Positions 40,927-53,699 are shown, counted from the stretch's first letter. The stretch: DNA of 64,000 nt from Anisodus tanguticus (GCA_034509755.1 CM067543.1:15500954-15564953); one strand, 5' to 3'. Made by a program: numbers and translations. The notes: a model not told the origin generated them from the letters alone.

Positions 40927-43445
40927 ACGGCCCGTGAAGTGTAGAGATCCGCTCGTGCTAGGAATAAAATCTGCACACACAAAAGGGTGCAACAAGTGTT
41001 GGGTGAGTACGAGGAAATAATATATACTCAGCAACATCGTCGACCGACCTTAGTTAAAATGGAGATGAGGGTTGGTCTTCCGAATACCACTTCCACACTT
41101 AACCGCTATTACTCCAATATAAAGACTCAACCAATAATGATAAGCTCTAGATTCGATATAAGAAACCTCTAAGTCTATGAATTTGTTGAAGTAGTCATAT
41201 AGGAATGATTATGTGATTCGATAAGCAATTTAGACAAGTCAAACAAACAAGGAATCATGATATGTTATGATATGCAAACGCTAAGTAAATGCAAGGACTT
41301 TTTACTTATCACTGGTACACACATGTTCAAATACTATGAATCGTGACACATGGGGAACTCGCGAGGAGCATATATCACCTGAAATCATTTCCCTTCATTC
41401 CTTAGCTAACATTAGGCTTCTAATCACAACACTTAGCCAATTTAGGCTAACATTACGTCTCTAACCACTCATGCTCATATCAATCGTATCACTTAGCCAA
41501 TCTTGTTTCATAATATCTGTCTCTAGCCACTCAGGCTCATATCAATCGCATCACTCCGTTCGGAACCATTTCCCCTCGGACCCCACATATGTATCCTCAA
41601 GTGTAATATGCATGAGATACCATATGAAAGTATGAATATGACATGCACAACAATAATAAGTCAACTATGCAACAAAGATTCAATATTTAATCATATAAAC
41701 CATAAAGATTCGACCTTTAGGTTCTTTTCCACTTTTAAACGAGTATTTAGGAGTGATGAGAACACACAACCAAATATAAGACAGGCAGGTAATCATATAG
41801 ACATAAAGTATGAGCTTCATACCCCAATCAAATATCCATAGGATAATACTATTTATCAGCTAGTGCTCAAAACATAGCATTCATATCGGACTATACAATT
41901 AAAAAATAACGCAAATATCCATAACATGGTACTAGTACCCGTTACAAGTGCTCAACACCTCATAAGTATCAGGACCCCTTTATTATCCCTATTACCCTGT
42001 TAATTAGTTCATTACACCAACATGACGCATAAATAAGGTCACAAGTCTCAACTTGCCTGAATTTGGAGTATGACGGTCACAACAAAGCCTTGCATTTCCG
42101 TAGAGCCTCCAAAAGATCCCAATATATTATAATACAGAAAATACATTAACACACGATTCCGTAGATACTCATATCACTATATAGAAGTTTCAGACCCCAA
42201 AATTCACCAAAAAAATAGATTCCGAGCCTCGAAGAGCAAAATGGGAAAGCAGTCCAAACGGTAGTTTACCTGATGTCTATGGAGGCTAGATATCAAACAT
42301 CAACTCAATCCAACATTAAATACAAGATTTATTTAAAGAAATCTCCATTTTCAATCTAGGGTTTAAACATAGGTTAGAATAATCGTAAAAGGACGGTTAG
42401 AAACTTACCCACTTGATGAATCTTGCAAAGTCCTCCAAAATCACCTTAGATCGAGCTCTCGAATTCCAAAAATATGAATGAAAGTTCCAAGTTCAAAATG
42501 GGAATTAAATTCCTAGGTCTACCCAATGATCCTCACAGAAGCGTCCAGATCCTCGCATCTGCGGGCTCACTTTTGCAGTCCAAACCTCGCAGATGCGAGG
42601 TCTACTTAAAAGCCCAGGTTCGTAGATGCGGCCCAAGGAGCACAGAAGCGACCTCGCTTATGCGGACATTTCCACGCAGAAGCGGTCAACTCCTCTCCTT
42701 GCCAAATCTCGCACTTGAATCCCACCTTGCGCAGGTGCGGCCCTAAGTTCGCGAAATTAAGACACCAGAACCAGCAACCTTAATACATGTTTCAAATTTT
42801 GATTTAACCCCCAAACTCATCTGAGACCTCCCGAACACAAACCAAATATGCAAACCACTCCTAAAACATGGAACGAACTTGCTCGCACACTCTAAATACT
42901 CATACGGAGTCGTCTTGACCTGCTGTTGACCATGGTCAACTCCAATTCACTTTAAAGATAGATTTCCAACAAAGAGTCTAAAACACCCGAGTCCCTCGAG
43001 AACTGAACCAATGATAGGATAAGCCATAAACGACATTACAGACCTAATGGAATTGACAAACTTTGAAAAAGACTCGTGTACCCCCGGTGTTGACTTTAGT
43101 CAACCCAATACTCTTCTTTAACTTAAGAACTTCCTAGATTTTACTTTCTTATATAAATGTCACCTAAATCACTCAGGACTCATCCCATCCATCCACCTAA
43201 GTCAAAAATCACATTTTGTGACTAACAGAACCATTAGAATTCGATTCCTGGTGCGTTTACCCAAGACTCAACTCTTAGTCTCTTCCAAACATAGAACTTC
43301 TAAAGTTCAAAATGTAGATTTTCTTTTGTTATTTCCACCTGATTGCCTCTGGAATCACGCCACCATCCCTGCAAGTTAAATATACTAAAACAAAGCTTGC
43401 GAAAAGGTCATTTATGGGGGAAAAATTTCCTAACGGGTCCTTATA
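40927..43445 (-). repeat. 3' LTR of element D, truncated
   Basis: From the right edge GGGTCCTTATA (43445) it parallels 51534-48995. Alignment ends at about 40927 (CGTGAAGTGTAGAGATCCGC versus 48995-49030). The terminal part down to TGTCACGACCC is missing and replaced by G-family DNA. A GC-rich patch with GCAGATGCGAGG-type motifs lies at 42540-42745. Confidence 0.85.
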
Positions 43446-44676
43446 TCATCTACCACTTAAACACATGTTCGTCCTCGAACATAAAAGAGTAAGGAAGTAC
43501 TTGAAATGCTGAAAAGATGGGGATATCTACTCTGCATATTCGACTCGGTCTCCCAAGTATCCTCCTCGACCGCAAGATGCCTCCATTGAACCTTTACCGA
43601 AGCAATCTCCTTAGACCTCAACTTCTGAATTTGTCTATCAAGAATGGCTATTGGCTCTTCCTCAAAATCCAAGTTCTGCTCAAGCGACACAAAATCCCAT
43701 TGAATCACATGAGAACCATTGAAATGGTACTTATTGAGCATAGAAATATGAAACATAGGATGAACACCAGACAAGCCGGTAGGCAAAGCCAACTCATAGG
43801 GTAACTCACCAATACACTAAATAATCTCGAACGGACTAATATACCTAGGGATCAACTTTTCCTTCTTCCCAAACCTCATCACGCCTTTCATGGGTGAAAC
43901 CTTAAAAAAATGGTCGTTAACCATGAACTCCAAGTCACGAACTATCTAATCCACATAACTCTTTTGACTACTCTAAGCCATCAAAAATGTCTCATGAATC
44001 AACATGACTTTGTCCAAAGAATCCTGGAACAAGTATGTACCCCAAGGCCTAACTTCAAATGCATCAAACTAACCAATGGGAGAATGACACCTACTAGCAT
44101 ACAATGCCTCAAATAGAGCCATCGCAATGCTCGAATGATAAATCTTGTTGTAAGAAATATCACCCAAAGGAAAGAACTGATACCAATGACCACAAAACTC
44201 AATCACACAGGCCCGCAACATATCTTCAAGGACCTTAATAGTTCGCTTGGACTGACCATCTATCTGAGGTGAAATGTTGTACTAAACTCCACCCGAGTAC
44301 CTAACTCATTCTGCATAAACCTCCAGATATGGGATTTAAACTGCATGCTTCGATCCGAAATGATAAAGATAGGCACTCCATGAAATTGAACCATCTCTCG
44401 AATGTAGATCCTAGCCAACTTCTCTAAATTGTAAGTAGTCTGAACTGGTACAAAGTGAGCCGACTTTGTTAACCAATCCACAATCACCCAAATAGCATCA
44501 AACTTCTCCAAAGTCTGTGGTAACCCTACCACAAAATCCATATCAATCCGCTCTTATTTCCACTCAGGTATAGGCATCTTCTGAGTGAGTCCACTGGGCT
44601 TTTGGTGCTCACACTTTACTTTTTGACAAGTCAAACACCGAGACAAAAATCCAGCGATGTCCTTCTTCATGCTACA
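43446..44676 (-). pseudogene. Element D integrase and chromodomain
   Basis: The core 44541-44263 reads MDFVVGLPQTLEKFDAIWVI, SAHFVPVQTTYNLEKLARIY and IFIISDRSMQFKS, giving the first two catalytic Asp residues. A stop and frameshift follow near 44260, and the middle part (44202-43999) continues in another frame. The C-terminal stretch 43792-43460 reads ALPTGLSGVHPMFHISMLNK, then EEEPIAILDRQIQKLRSKEI, ASVKVQWRHLAVEEDTWETE. This last part is a chromodomain, which in such elements is thought to guide integration to heterochromatin. Confidence 0.88.
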
Positions 44677-45500
44677 CTACCAATAATGTTGTTTCAAATC
44701 TCGGTACATCTTTGTAGCCACTAGATGAATAGAGTATCTTGAACTATGAGCCTCTTCCATGATCAATCCAGTCAAATCCCCCACTTGGGGAACACATATG
44801 CTACCCTTAATTTTCAACACTCCCACATCATCAAGAATTTCTTCTATTACCTTTCCTGTCAACACTTTCTCCCGAATCTTGCACAATTTGACATCATCAA
44901 ATTGTTCGACTTTAAGTTGCTCCAATAAAGAATACCATGCCTCCACACAAGCTACCTTGCTAGGCTCATAAATATCAAGTCTCACTATACTATTTGCCAA
45001 AGACTTAACATCTATGGCCAATTATGTCTCCCCTACCTGCAACGATGCTAGGATACTCATACATACCATCTTCCGACTCAAGGCATCTACCACTACATTG
45101 GCCTTGTCTGGGTGATAGAGAATGGCCAAGTTATAATCCTTGAGCATCTCTAACCATCTCCTCTGCCTCAAATTGAGATCCCTCTTATTGAAAATGTGTT
45201 GAAGACTCTGATGATTGGTAAACACCTCACAATGCACACCATAGAGGTAATGCCTCTAAATCTTTAATGCAAACACTATCGTCACCAATTATAAATCATA
45301 AGTTGGGTAGTTCTTCTCGTGCACCTTCAACTTCCTCGAAGTATAAGCTATAATCGTCTCTTTCTTCATTAATACATAACCAAGGCCAATCTGTGAGGTA
45401 TCACAATACACATTAAAGCCTTCTCCTTCTATGGGAAAAGTCAAATTTGAGACTGTAGTCAACAAAGTCTTGAGATTTTGAAAGCTCACCTCGCACTCAT
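44677..45500 (-). pseudogene. Element D RNase H and integrase zinc leader
   Basis: 45489-45292 reads FPIEGEGFNVYCDTSQIGLG and YVLMKKETIIAYTSRKLK, with the first RNase H Asp in YCDTS. 45237-45025 reads CEVFTNHQSLQHIFNKRDLN, RRWLEMLKDYNLAILYHPDK and VVVDALSRK. The leader 45021-44680 ends ICVPQVGDLTGLIMEEAHSS, RYSIHLVATKMYRDLKQHYW, then CLTCQ, which completes an H2C2 zinc site. Stops at about 45289, 45022 and 44676 separate the parts. Confidence 0.86.
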
Positions 45501-46330
45501 CCGATTACTGGAAAGGTACATTATTCTGAGTCAATCTAGTCAAGAGAGATTCGATAGATGAAAATCCCTCTACAAAATGCTGATAGTAACTAGCGAGGCC
45601 AATAAAACACTGAATCTCGGTTATCGATATAGGCCTAACCCAATTGAGAATTGCCTCAGTATTCTTGGTTTCCACAACAATACCATCCTTGGTCACCACA
45701 TGGCCTAAAAATGCCACAGAACTAAGCCAGAACTTACACTTAAAAAACTTGGCACAAAACTTCTTCTCTTTTAGAATATCGAGCATGATCCTCAAATGTT
45801 GCTCGTGTTCCTCTCTACTCCGAGACTAGATCAAAATATCATAACTGAAGACAATCACGAAGGAATTTATGTATGGTCTAAACACACCGTTCATTCAATC
45901 CATGAAAGTTGCGAGGGAAATAGTCAGCCCAAAAGACATAACCAAAAACTCATAATGACCTTAACGGGTCCTGAAAGCTATCTTAGTGATATCTTTCGCC
46001 CTTATCTTCAGCAGGTGATAATCGAGCCTCAAATCGATCTTAGAAAAGACCGATGCAAGTTGATCAAATAGGTCATCAATACAAGGAATGGGATACTTAT
46101 TCTTAGTTGTGACCTTATTCAACTGACGGTAGTCAATACACATCCGCATAGACCCATTATTTTTCTCACAAATAACACCGGAGCACTCCCAAGGTAAAAC
46201 ACTTGGCCTAATAAGCTCATTACAGAATATATCATGCAACTGATCCTTCAACACTGTCGGCGCCATCCGATATGGTGAAATAGAAATAGGCTTGGTGCCT
46301 AGCTCCAAATCAATACAAAAATAAATATCA
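45501..46330 (-). pseudogene. Element D reverse transcriptase, active-site FSYD
   Basis: 46308-45964 reads GTKPISISPYRMAPTVLKDQ, GSMRMCIDYRQLNKVTTKNK, YPIPCIDDLFDQLASVFSKI, DLRLDYHLLKI, with the first catalytic Asp kept (SKIDLR). A stop at 45961 is followed in the same frame by GHYEFLVMSFGLT. The active-site pair is FSYD: Tyr at 45841-45843 replaces the first Asp of the pair, and Asp 45838-45840 remains. After another stop the thumb is open at 45795-45508 (LKEKKFCAKFFKCKFWLSSV, AFLGHVVTKDGIVV). Confidence 0.88.
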
Positions 46331-46920
46331 CGATCTTATGGAACTCCCGGTAAATCTATCGGAAACACCTTAGGAAATTCTCTCACTACTGGCACTGACT
46401 CAAGGGGAAGTGTATCAACACTAGTATCCAAAATATACGTCAAATAAGCTAAACACCCTCTCTCAACCATCCATCTGGCCTTAAGGTATGATATCACCCT
46501 CTTCAGCCTATGACTAGTAGCACCCTTCTACTCCAACCGAGGAATTCCCAGCATGGCTAACGTAACCGTATTGGCATGACAGTCCAAGATTGCATGATTA
46601 GGGGACAACTAATTCATGTCTAGAATAATATCAAAATCTACCATATCTAGAATCATCAAATTAGCCTAAGTGTCATATCCCATCAAGGTCACAATACAGG
46701 ACCGATACACTCGATCCACCTACAGAATCCCTAACTGGAGTACCAACACTAACAGGGGAGTCAAGAGACTCACAAATCATACCTTGTCCTAAAGCAAAAT
46801 AAGTACACACATAAGAGTATGTAGAGCCTGGATCAAATAACATTATAGTCGATCGGTGATAGATCGAAATAGTACATGTGATGACTGCATCAGAAGACTT
46901 TACCTCTAGTCCACATAGAA
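46331..46920 (-). pseudogene. Element D aspartic protease and linker
   Basis: The catalytic loop reads IMLFDPGSTYSYVCTYFA (Asp codon 46832-46834), the Tekay-type DPGST form. At about 46660-46540 come a DFDIIL segment, a stop in place of a Trp or similar residue, SPNHAILDCHANTVTLAMLG and IPRLE, where a stop replaces the next residue. The linker to RT is at 46490-46330. Frame is kept surprisingly well apart from the stops. Confidence 0.82.
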
Positions 46921-48443
46921 ATACATAGCATTGAGCATGACCACCCTCGACCTGAGAACCTCCGCGAGATTCACCACGTCCTACCTGAGAACCACTTCTA
47001 CCACTATGTGCACCATCTTTAGCTGGTTGTGCTACTGCCTTAGATGTGGAACCATGAGAACTAGAGTGCTAACCACTCTATCTAAGTTAGAGATAGTCCC
47101 TCGTGAAGTGTCCCACATCACCACACTTATAACATCTATGATGGGACATATATTGCTGAGATGAGCTAGAATAACTGGAATGACCACCTTGACCTCCAGG
47201 TCGGGAATAATAATCTTGGGAACCCTATCCCGAACTATGACCACCACGACCTAAAAAAACATTGGTCGAAGTCTGCAGCACTACCTAAACTGACCTACTA
47301 AACTGGGTCGATGACCCCTACCATGATAACTCCTTCATTCAGATGAGTACCTCTAAACTACCCAAACTGTGGGGATTTATACCTTATATATCCCAAAAAC
47401 CTTATTTCCTAAAAGACTCAATTCTCCTATAGGTATCCACTAATACCTAAAAAGTACATTTTGAAGATTCCACATGTGTCGGTGCAAGTCGAAGGGGATA
47501 AGATAGACCCTTTACAAACTTACTGATCCTCTCCATCTCATCTGGTGGAATAGTCAAGGAATGGCGACACAAGGAGTAGAACCTCATCTCTTAATCACTC
47601 ACATACATACTTCACTACTCTAGCCGATCAAAATGCTCATGCCTCTCCTCTCTCAAACTACGGGGAACCCACTTCTCTACAAACACTTGAGTAAACTCTA
47701 CCCAAGTAAGTGGAGGCGATCCAACTGGCCTAGTCTCAACAAACACCCTCTACCACTGCTTACCAGGGCCAATCATCTTAAATAATATGAAATCAACATT
47801 GTTGGACTCAACCAACCTCAAATTGTGCAACCTCTTATTGCAACTCACAAGATACTCATAAGCATCACCGTCAGGATGTCCATCATACTATGGTGGCTTC
47901 ATCTTCTCAAAATTATCCCACCTCTTCTGCTCCTCTATAGACATAGTTGGCTGAACAACTGGACAAATAGCAACACCCTGAGTTGGAAAACCCAGAAACA
48001 GAGGAGCCACATCATCAACTGGTTGTGCCCATAGAGTCCTATACCTTACAACTATCATCTGATTGGGAGTCTGACCTCCAACTCAAGCATGGGAACCCTC
48101 TAGAGTAACCGACAGTATGCCCACCTGAGCCTAATAATCAAATACACTCAGAATACGCGCCAAGGTTTCCTGAAGAAGAGAAGTAGCAATGAATCCCTTT
48201 GGTACCTGTGCAAGTCCAATCCGCCTATACTAGATTCTTCTCTAGATCTGACCTCACATCCCTAGCACGGGCATGAGAAATAGCTAGTACTCGGCCTCTA
48301 GCTGGTGTAGCAATATAAGTTATAGCCCTGGCTCGGCCTCTAACACATTCCTTACCTCTCCCTCTAGCAACGGTCCTGACAATGGGTGCGGGCATAAGTG
48401 TAGGCTACTGACCTCTAACTGAAGTCGAACATGTCCTCACCAT
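46921..48443 (-). pseudogene. Element D gag with zinc knuckle
   Basis: ATG at 48443-48441 opens MVRTCSTSVRGQ, then a stop, an Arg/Ala/Pro-rich N-terminus and a SHARARDVR segment. The capsid begins near 47945: MSIEEQKRWDNFEKMKPP, then a stop, YDGHPDGDAYEYLVSCNKRL, FKMIGPGKQWWRVFVETRPV, TWVEFTQVFVEKWVPRSLRE. Further on are MRFYSLCRHSLTI and ERISKFVKGLSYPLR. The knuckle CYKCGDVGHFTRDY (47092-47134) has its last Cys replaced by Tyr. At least four in-frame stops are present. Confidence 0.85.
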
Positions 48444-48631
48444 CTGTGAGAGAGTGAAACAAAGAAACTCTTGAATACCATTAGGATCAAGTACACACGA
48501 TAAGGATGGAAAGAATAGAGTTTTCCTAGATGTCCTATAGAGTCTCAAAGATAGATACAGAGCTCATCGTACTGATCCGCAAGACTCTATTAGACATTGT
48601 TCTTTTACTTATGAGACCAGTAAACCTAAGG

Positions 48632-48643
48632 CTCTGATACTAA
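48632..48643 (-). promoter_or_regulatory. Primer binding site of element D, tRNA-iMet
   Basis: The minus strand reads TAGTATCAGAGC, one transition from the tRNA-iMet complement TGGTATCAGAGC, three bases from the LTR terminus at 48647. Confidence 0.88.
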
Positions 48644-48646
48644 TTT

Positions 48647-51534
48647 GTCACGACCCAATGTACTAAATCGTTATGGCACTAACTTCTATTAAGTAGTAAG
48701 ATGACTATAACCCATCTGTGCCATTTAACTAAAAGAAACAATGCGGAATAAATAAGCCAATCAGTTTAAAATCTTTAATAAGTCTCACAAAATAGAAAAA
48801 TTCAAAAATTGTAAGCTGAATCCCAAAACCTAGTGTCACCAGTACAAGAACTTGCTAATTAGGAGTACAAGTCTGGGATATAACCCAAATATATAAGATG
48901 TTCAGAAATCAAAAAGACAGAAAGTAGAGATAGAAGGAGAATTTGGTGCCGCAGAAACACACTAGAAGCTCACCCCACACTCTTCGGATGGCCTCCCCCA
49001 CGGCCTGTGATGTGTCGAGATCCGCTCGTGCTAGGAACATAATCTACACAATAAACTGGTAGAGCAAGTGTACCGTGAGTATCAGAAACAACGTGTACTC
49101 AACCGCATCATCGATCGACCCTAGTTAAAATATAGACGAGGGTTGGTTTTCTGAATACCACTTCCACACTTAACCGCTATTAGTCCGATATAAAGATTCA
49201 ATCAACAATCATAAGTTCAAGATTCGATATAAGAAACATCTAAGTCCATGAATTCGTTCAAGTAGTCAAATATGCATGATAATGTTATTCGGTAAGCAAT
49301 TTAGACAAGTCAAACAAATAAGGAATCAATGATATGTTATGATATGCAAATGCTAATTAAATGCAAGGCCTTTTTCCTCATCACCGGTACACACACATTC
49401 AAATACTAAATTGTGACCCATGAGGGACTCGCGAGGTCCATATACCAAAATGAATCATTTCCCTTCGGGTTCCTTAGCCAACATTAGGCTTCCAATCACA
49501 ACACTTATCCAATTTTAGGCTCACATTACCTGTCTCTAGCTACTCATGCTCATGTCAATTATATCGCTTAGCCAATATAGGCTCAGAATACATATCTCTA
49601 GCCACTCGGGCTCATATAAATCGCAGACATTTAGAATCATTTCCCCTTGGACCCCATATATGTATTCTACATGCATGAGATACCATATGAAAGCATGAAT
49701 ATGACATGCACAATAATAAGAAGTCAACTATTAAACAAAGATTCAATCTTTAATCATGTAAACCATAAAGATTCAATCTTTAGCTTATTTTCCACTTTTA
49801 AACGAATATTTAAGAGTGATGAAAACACACAATCACATCTAAGACATGCAGATAATGGCAGAGAGAGAAAGTACAGGCTTCATACCCCAATCACGGATCC
49901 ATAAGATCATACTATTTATCATCTAGTGCCCAAAGCATGGCATTCAGACCAAACTATACAATTGAAAAATAACGCAATTACCAATAACATGGTACCAGTA
50001 CCTGATACAAGTGCTCGTCACCTCTCAAGTATTAGGACCCCCGTATTATCCTCATTACCTTCTTAATTAGTTCATTACACCAACATGATGCTTTAAATAA
50101 GGTCATAAGTTTCAACTTGCCTAAACTAGGAGTCTGATTGTCGCAAAAAAACCTTACTTTTTCGTAGAGCCTCTGAAAGATCCTAATCTATTCAAATATG
50201 TAAAATATGTTAATACATGATTTCGTAGATACACATATCACTATATAGAAGTTTCTGACCCAAAAAGTCACCTCAAATTAATATTCCGACCCTCCAAGGG
50301 AAAATTGAGAAAATAGTCCAAAAAATAGTTTACCCAAGGTCTATGGAGGATAGATAAAAAAGCAACTCAATCCAACATCAAATCCAAGATTTATTTGAAG
50401 AAATCTCCATTTTCAACCTACGGTTTAAAATTCCCAATTTCAAGTCTCAAATCATGATTCCTATTATGGAAATCGGTAATAAACGATGATATAATCATAA
50501 AATGATGAATCTAGCAAAAGTCTTCCAAAATCAGCTTAGACCAAGCTCCCAAGTCCCAAAAAATGTGAATGAAAGGTCCAAGTTCGAAATGGGAATTAAA
50601 TCCCTTGGGCTGCCCAATGATCCTCGCAGAAGCGCCCAGATCCTCGCTTCTGTTGCCTAAACTTCGCAGATGTGAGGTCCACATAAAAGCCCAGGTCTAT
50701 AGATTCGACCCAAGGAGCATAGAAGTGGTCTCGCTTTTACAGACATTTCCACGCTGAAGCGGCCAGCTCCCCTCCTAGACAAATCTCACACCTGCGGCCC
50801 ACCTTGTGCGGGTGTGGCCCTAACCTCGCAAAAGTGAGACACCAGAACCAACAACCTTAATACATGTTTCAAACTTCTATTCAACCCCTGAAACTCATTC
50901 GAGACCTCCCAAACACAAACTAAATATGAAAACCACTCTTAAAAAATGCACCGAACTTGCTTGCACACTTAAAATACTCATACGAGATTTTCTTGACCCG
51001 CTGTTAATCGTGGCCAACTCCAATTCACTTTAAAGACTAGATTTCCATCCAAGAGTCTAAAATTCCCCCGAGTCCATCGGGAACCAAACCAATGACTTGA
51101 CTAAGCCAAAAATGATATTCCGGACCTAATGGAATCGACAAAACTTCAAAAAAGACTTGTTGATTTTAGTCAACCCAAAACACTTCTTTAACTTAAGAAC
51201 TTCTTAGATTTCACTTTCTTATCTGAATCTCACCTAAATCACTCGAGACTCATCCCAACCATCCACCTAAGTCAAAAAGTACATTTAGGGACTAACAGAA
51301 CCATCAGAATTTGATTCCGAGCGTGTTTACCCAAAAATCAATTGTTAGTCAAACTTTTCCAAACGTAGAACTTCAAAAGTTTAAAACTTAGATTTTCTTT
51401 TGTTATTCCACCTGATCGTCTCAGGAATTGCACCACCCATCCATGGAAGTCAAATATACCAAAACAAAGCTTGGGAAAATACCATTTATTGGAAAATAAA
51501 TAGAATATTCAAAATGATCTAACGGGTCGTTACA
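48647..51534 (-). repeat. 5' LTR of element D, complete (2,888 bp)
   Basis: Plus-strand ends TGTCACGACCC (48647) and GGGTCGTTACA (51534) are inverted repeats of each other with one mismatch. Contains the GC-rich patch with CGCAGAAGCG / TCGCAGATGTGAGG motifs at 50620-50840. No coding potential. Confidence 0.9.
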
Positions 51535-51953
51535 ATTATATAACCATGAGTGGTATAATCTTAATATCTAGTAGGACCTCTTTTAGAGTTAAGAAATTAT
51601 TATATTTATGGAGTACGAGCAATACTTGATTTCCAAAGAGGTTTATAAATGATATACTACATGTTTATATATGACTTGAATTTTTTTCTTTTTGATTGCA
51701 TATGATGACCTTGATTTTATTGAAGAATATCTTTTAGATACTAAATTCATGTTTTCTTATCAAACTTGTCCCGCCTTTTAGCCTAAAGCCACAGCTTGAG
51801 TATCACCATCTCCTGCTAGTGAACCCCACTCTAACTAGATGGAGGAGTTTATGCCTTTTAATTTCTTTTGTTAATATTCATGTACTTGTAGTCTTTCTTC
51901 TCGTTTAGTTTGTTATGTCTCTTTTGGGTTATGAACTTTATTATGTTAAGTTA
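51535..51953 (+). other. Short non-LTR stretch; possible degraded coding remnant at about 51700-51870
   Basis: Between elements D and H. In one plus frame from about 51700 it reads AYDDLDFIEEYLLDTKFMF, then after stops PKATA and VSPSPASEPHSN and MEEFMPFNF. Three stops interrupt it. The composition (acidic, then Ser/Pro-rich, ending in an acidic-aromatic motif) looks like the C-terminal part of a plant transcription factor, but I cannot name a family with confidence. The last five bases, AGTTA (51949-51953), are the H target duplication. Confidence 0.35.
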
Positions 51954-52430
51954 TGTTGGAAAGAAATATCACCATCCTTCATCAATCACTAACAAAGTAC
52001 AGAAATTGATTTGAAGAAGATAGAAATGAAGAAAATTTATTTCATCCCAAACATGGCATTGTTTTCATCGACTGGAAAAAAGTGCAAAGACCACAGTGGT
52101 CTTTTGTTAAAACTGCACACAAATAAGAGCATTGGGTCAGTCTTGGATGTTGGACCTCTTGTTCATAGGCAGAATCATACGAAGGCCCAAACAAAGGCAG
52201 AAGATAATAAGTAGAGATACAAGTGTATATACATAGAATTCAATGTATTTCTTCTAGAATGTACAAGTGTACTAGAATACAAAATTAGTTAGTATAGTTG
52301 TAGGCTGTTAGTAATTTACTTTATTTACATTTATGTACACAGTCCTAGGATAGTTTTGTATAAATACATGTAAAGGTTGAGTCTTATAATACAGAGAAAA
52401 TTTTCCCAAAATATCTTCCTAATTTCAATA
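51954..52430 (+). repeat. 5' LTR of element H
   Basis: TGTTGGAAAG to AATTTCAATA, directly followed by the PBS. TATAAATA at 52359-52366 is a likely promoter TATA box, matched at 57584-57591 in the 3' LTR. Confidence 0.92.
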
Positions 52431-52442
52431 TGGTATCAGAGC
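52431..52442 (+). promoter_or_regulatory. Primer binding site of element H, tRNA-iMet
   Basis: TGGTATCAGAGC, exact complement of initiator tRNA-Met, with no spacer after the LTR. Confidence 0.95.
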
Positions 52443-52530
52443 ACTGATTTTGGAAATCAGCCAGTGTTCTTCATCCTCTTTAATATTCTTTCTTTTTATT
52501 CCAATCTCAGATGTTTCTTCCTAATTAATC

Positions 52531-53571
52531 ATGTCAAATGATGGACATGTCGAAAACACATACATTCAAAGTGCAACTCCCACTGTTACTAGAGTTGAAA
52601 GCTCTAGATGAGTTATTGATTCCAACGCATTCCTCTGATGCACCAGAGATGGCCCTGGTTAACAACCCTTTTTATGAAAAGGCTATTAATGTTGGAAAAG
52701 AACTGTTCAAATTGCTTTGTCAGCAAAGAACAAAGTAGGTTTAATTTCAGGAGCCTATGTTGCACCAGATCCTGTTTTCAAGGATTTCTAACCTTGGAGT
52801 AGATACAATGATATGGTGACTTCATGGATCTTGAATTCACTATCAAGGGAAATTGCTGATAGTGTTATATACTTCAGATTTGCAAAAGAGATTTAGACTA
52901 GCCTTGAACATAGGTTTGGGTAGTCCAATGGTGCAAAACTATATCACCTGTAAAAGAAGCTCAATGGATCAACACAAGGAACACCAAATATTGCAGGTTA
53001 CTTCACCAAATTAAAAAGGATGTGGGATGAGTTGGATTCCCTCAATGCTAACATAAAATACAGCTATTTATGCATCTGTGAAGGGAGGGAAAAGCTGCAT
53101 AAATCTTTGGATGATGAAAGGCTCATACAATTTCTTATATGGATAAATGATATTTATTCTTAAGCAAGAGAAAACATCCTAATGTTAAACTCTTTACCTT
53201 CTATGAATCATGCTTATTCTCTTCTATTACAGGATAAAAATTAAAGGGAAGTCTATGTTAATCCCATTTCAACAGTTGATTCATCCTCTTTAATGGAAGG
53301 AAATCATTCTCATATGCCTTTTAGAGGCAAACAACAACAAAGGAACACATTTCCTTATCAAAAGACAGCTAGAAACTATTTGGATAATTCCCAAAAGGCA
53401 GGGAATGCAGGTCAAAGGTCCACTGGTAACAACTACAAAGGAAAGAAAAGCAAATATAATCCTAATGTGAGTTGTACCTACTGTAAGAAAGTTGGACATA
53501 TAGTTGATGACTGCAACAGGCTGATAGGGTTTCCAGATGATATTCAATTCACAAAGAACACAGAAGAATAA
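52531..53571 (+). pseudogene. Element H gag (copia) with CCHC zinc knuckle
   Basis: ATG at 52531 gives MSNDGHVENTYIQSATPTVT, then stops. Further recognisable segments are KNKVGLISGAYVAPDPVFKD (near 52728), SWILNSLSREIADSVIYFRF, LYHL-stop-KKLNGSTQGTPNIAGYF, LKRMWDELDSL and ENILMLNSLPSMNHAYSLLL. The C-terminal stretch 53293-53568 is open and carries a perfect knuckle CTYCKKVGHIVDDC at 53473-53514. At least six stops interrupt the frame. Confidence 0.87.
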
Positions 53572-53699
53572 ATCAGAGGTAATTCAGTGATGACATCTGA
53601 TAAGACTGAATGCTCGGCAAATCCAATAATGAACATAGATTTCATAGATCAGCACCTTAGTAAGGAACACATGTCACAAGTAGTGCAGATGATCAAACA

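Larger units (their letters stand above)
40927..51534 (-). mobile_element. Element D: Tekay-like Ty3/gypsy chromovirus with truncated 3' LTR
   Basis: Right to left: 5' LTR 48647-51534, tRNA-iMet PBS 48632-48643, gag 48443-46921, protease, RT, RNase H, integrase with chromodomain, 3' LTR 40927-43445. The 3' LTR lacks its last ~350 bp. By eye the LTRs differ at roughly one site in eight to ten, so this is an old insertion. All coding domains are in order but damaged. Same family group as element A. Confidence 0.9.

Noticed and set aside
43999..44202. Hydrophobic 67-codon minus-strand frame resembling a membrane protein
   Set aside because: Shadow frame of the integrase C-terminal half of element D after a frameshift.
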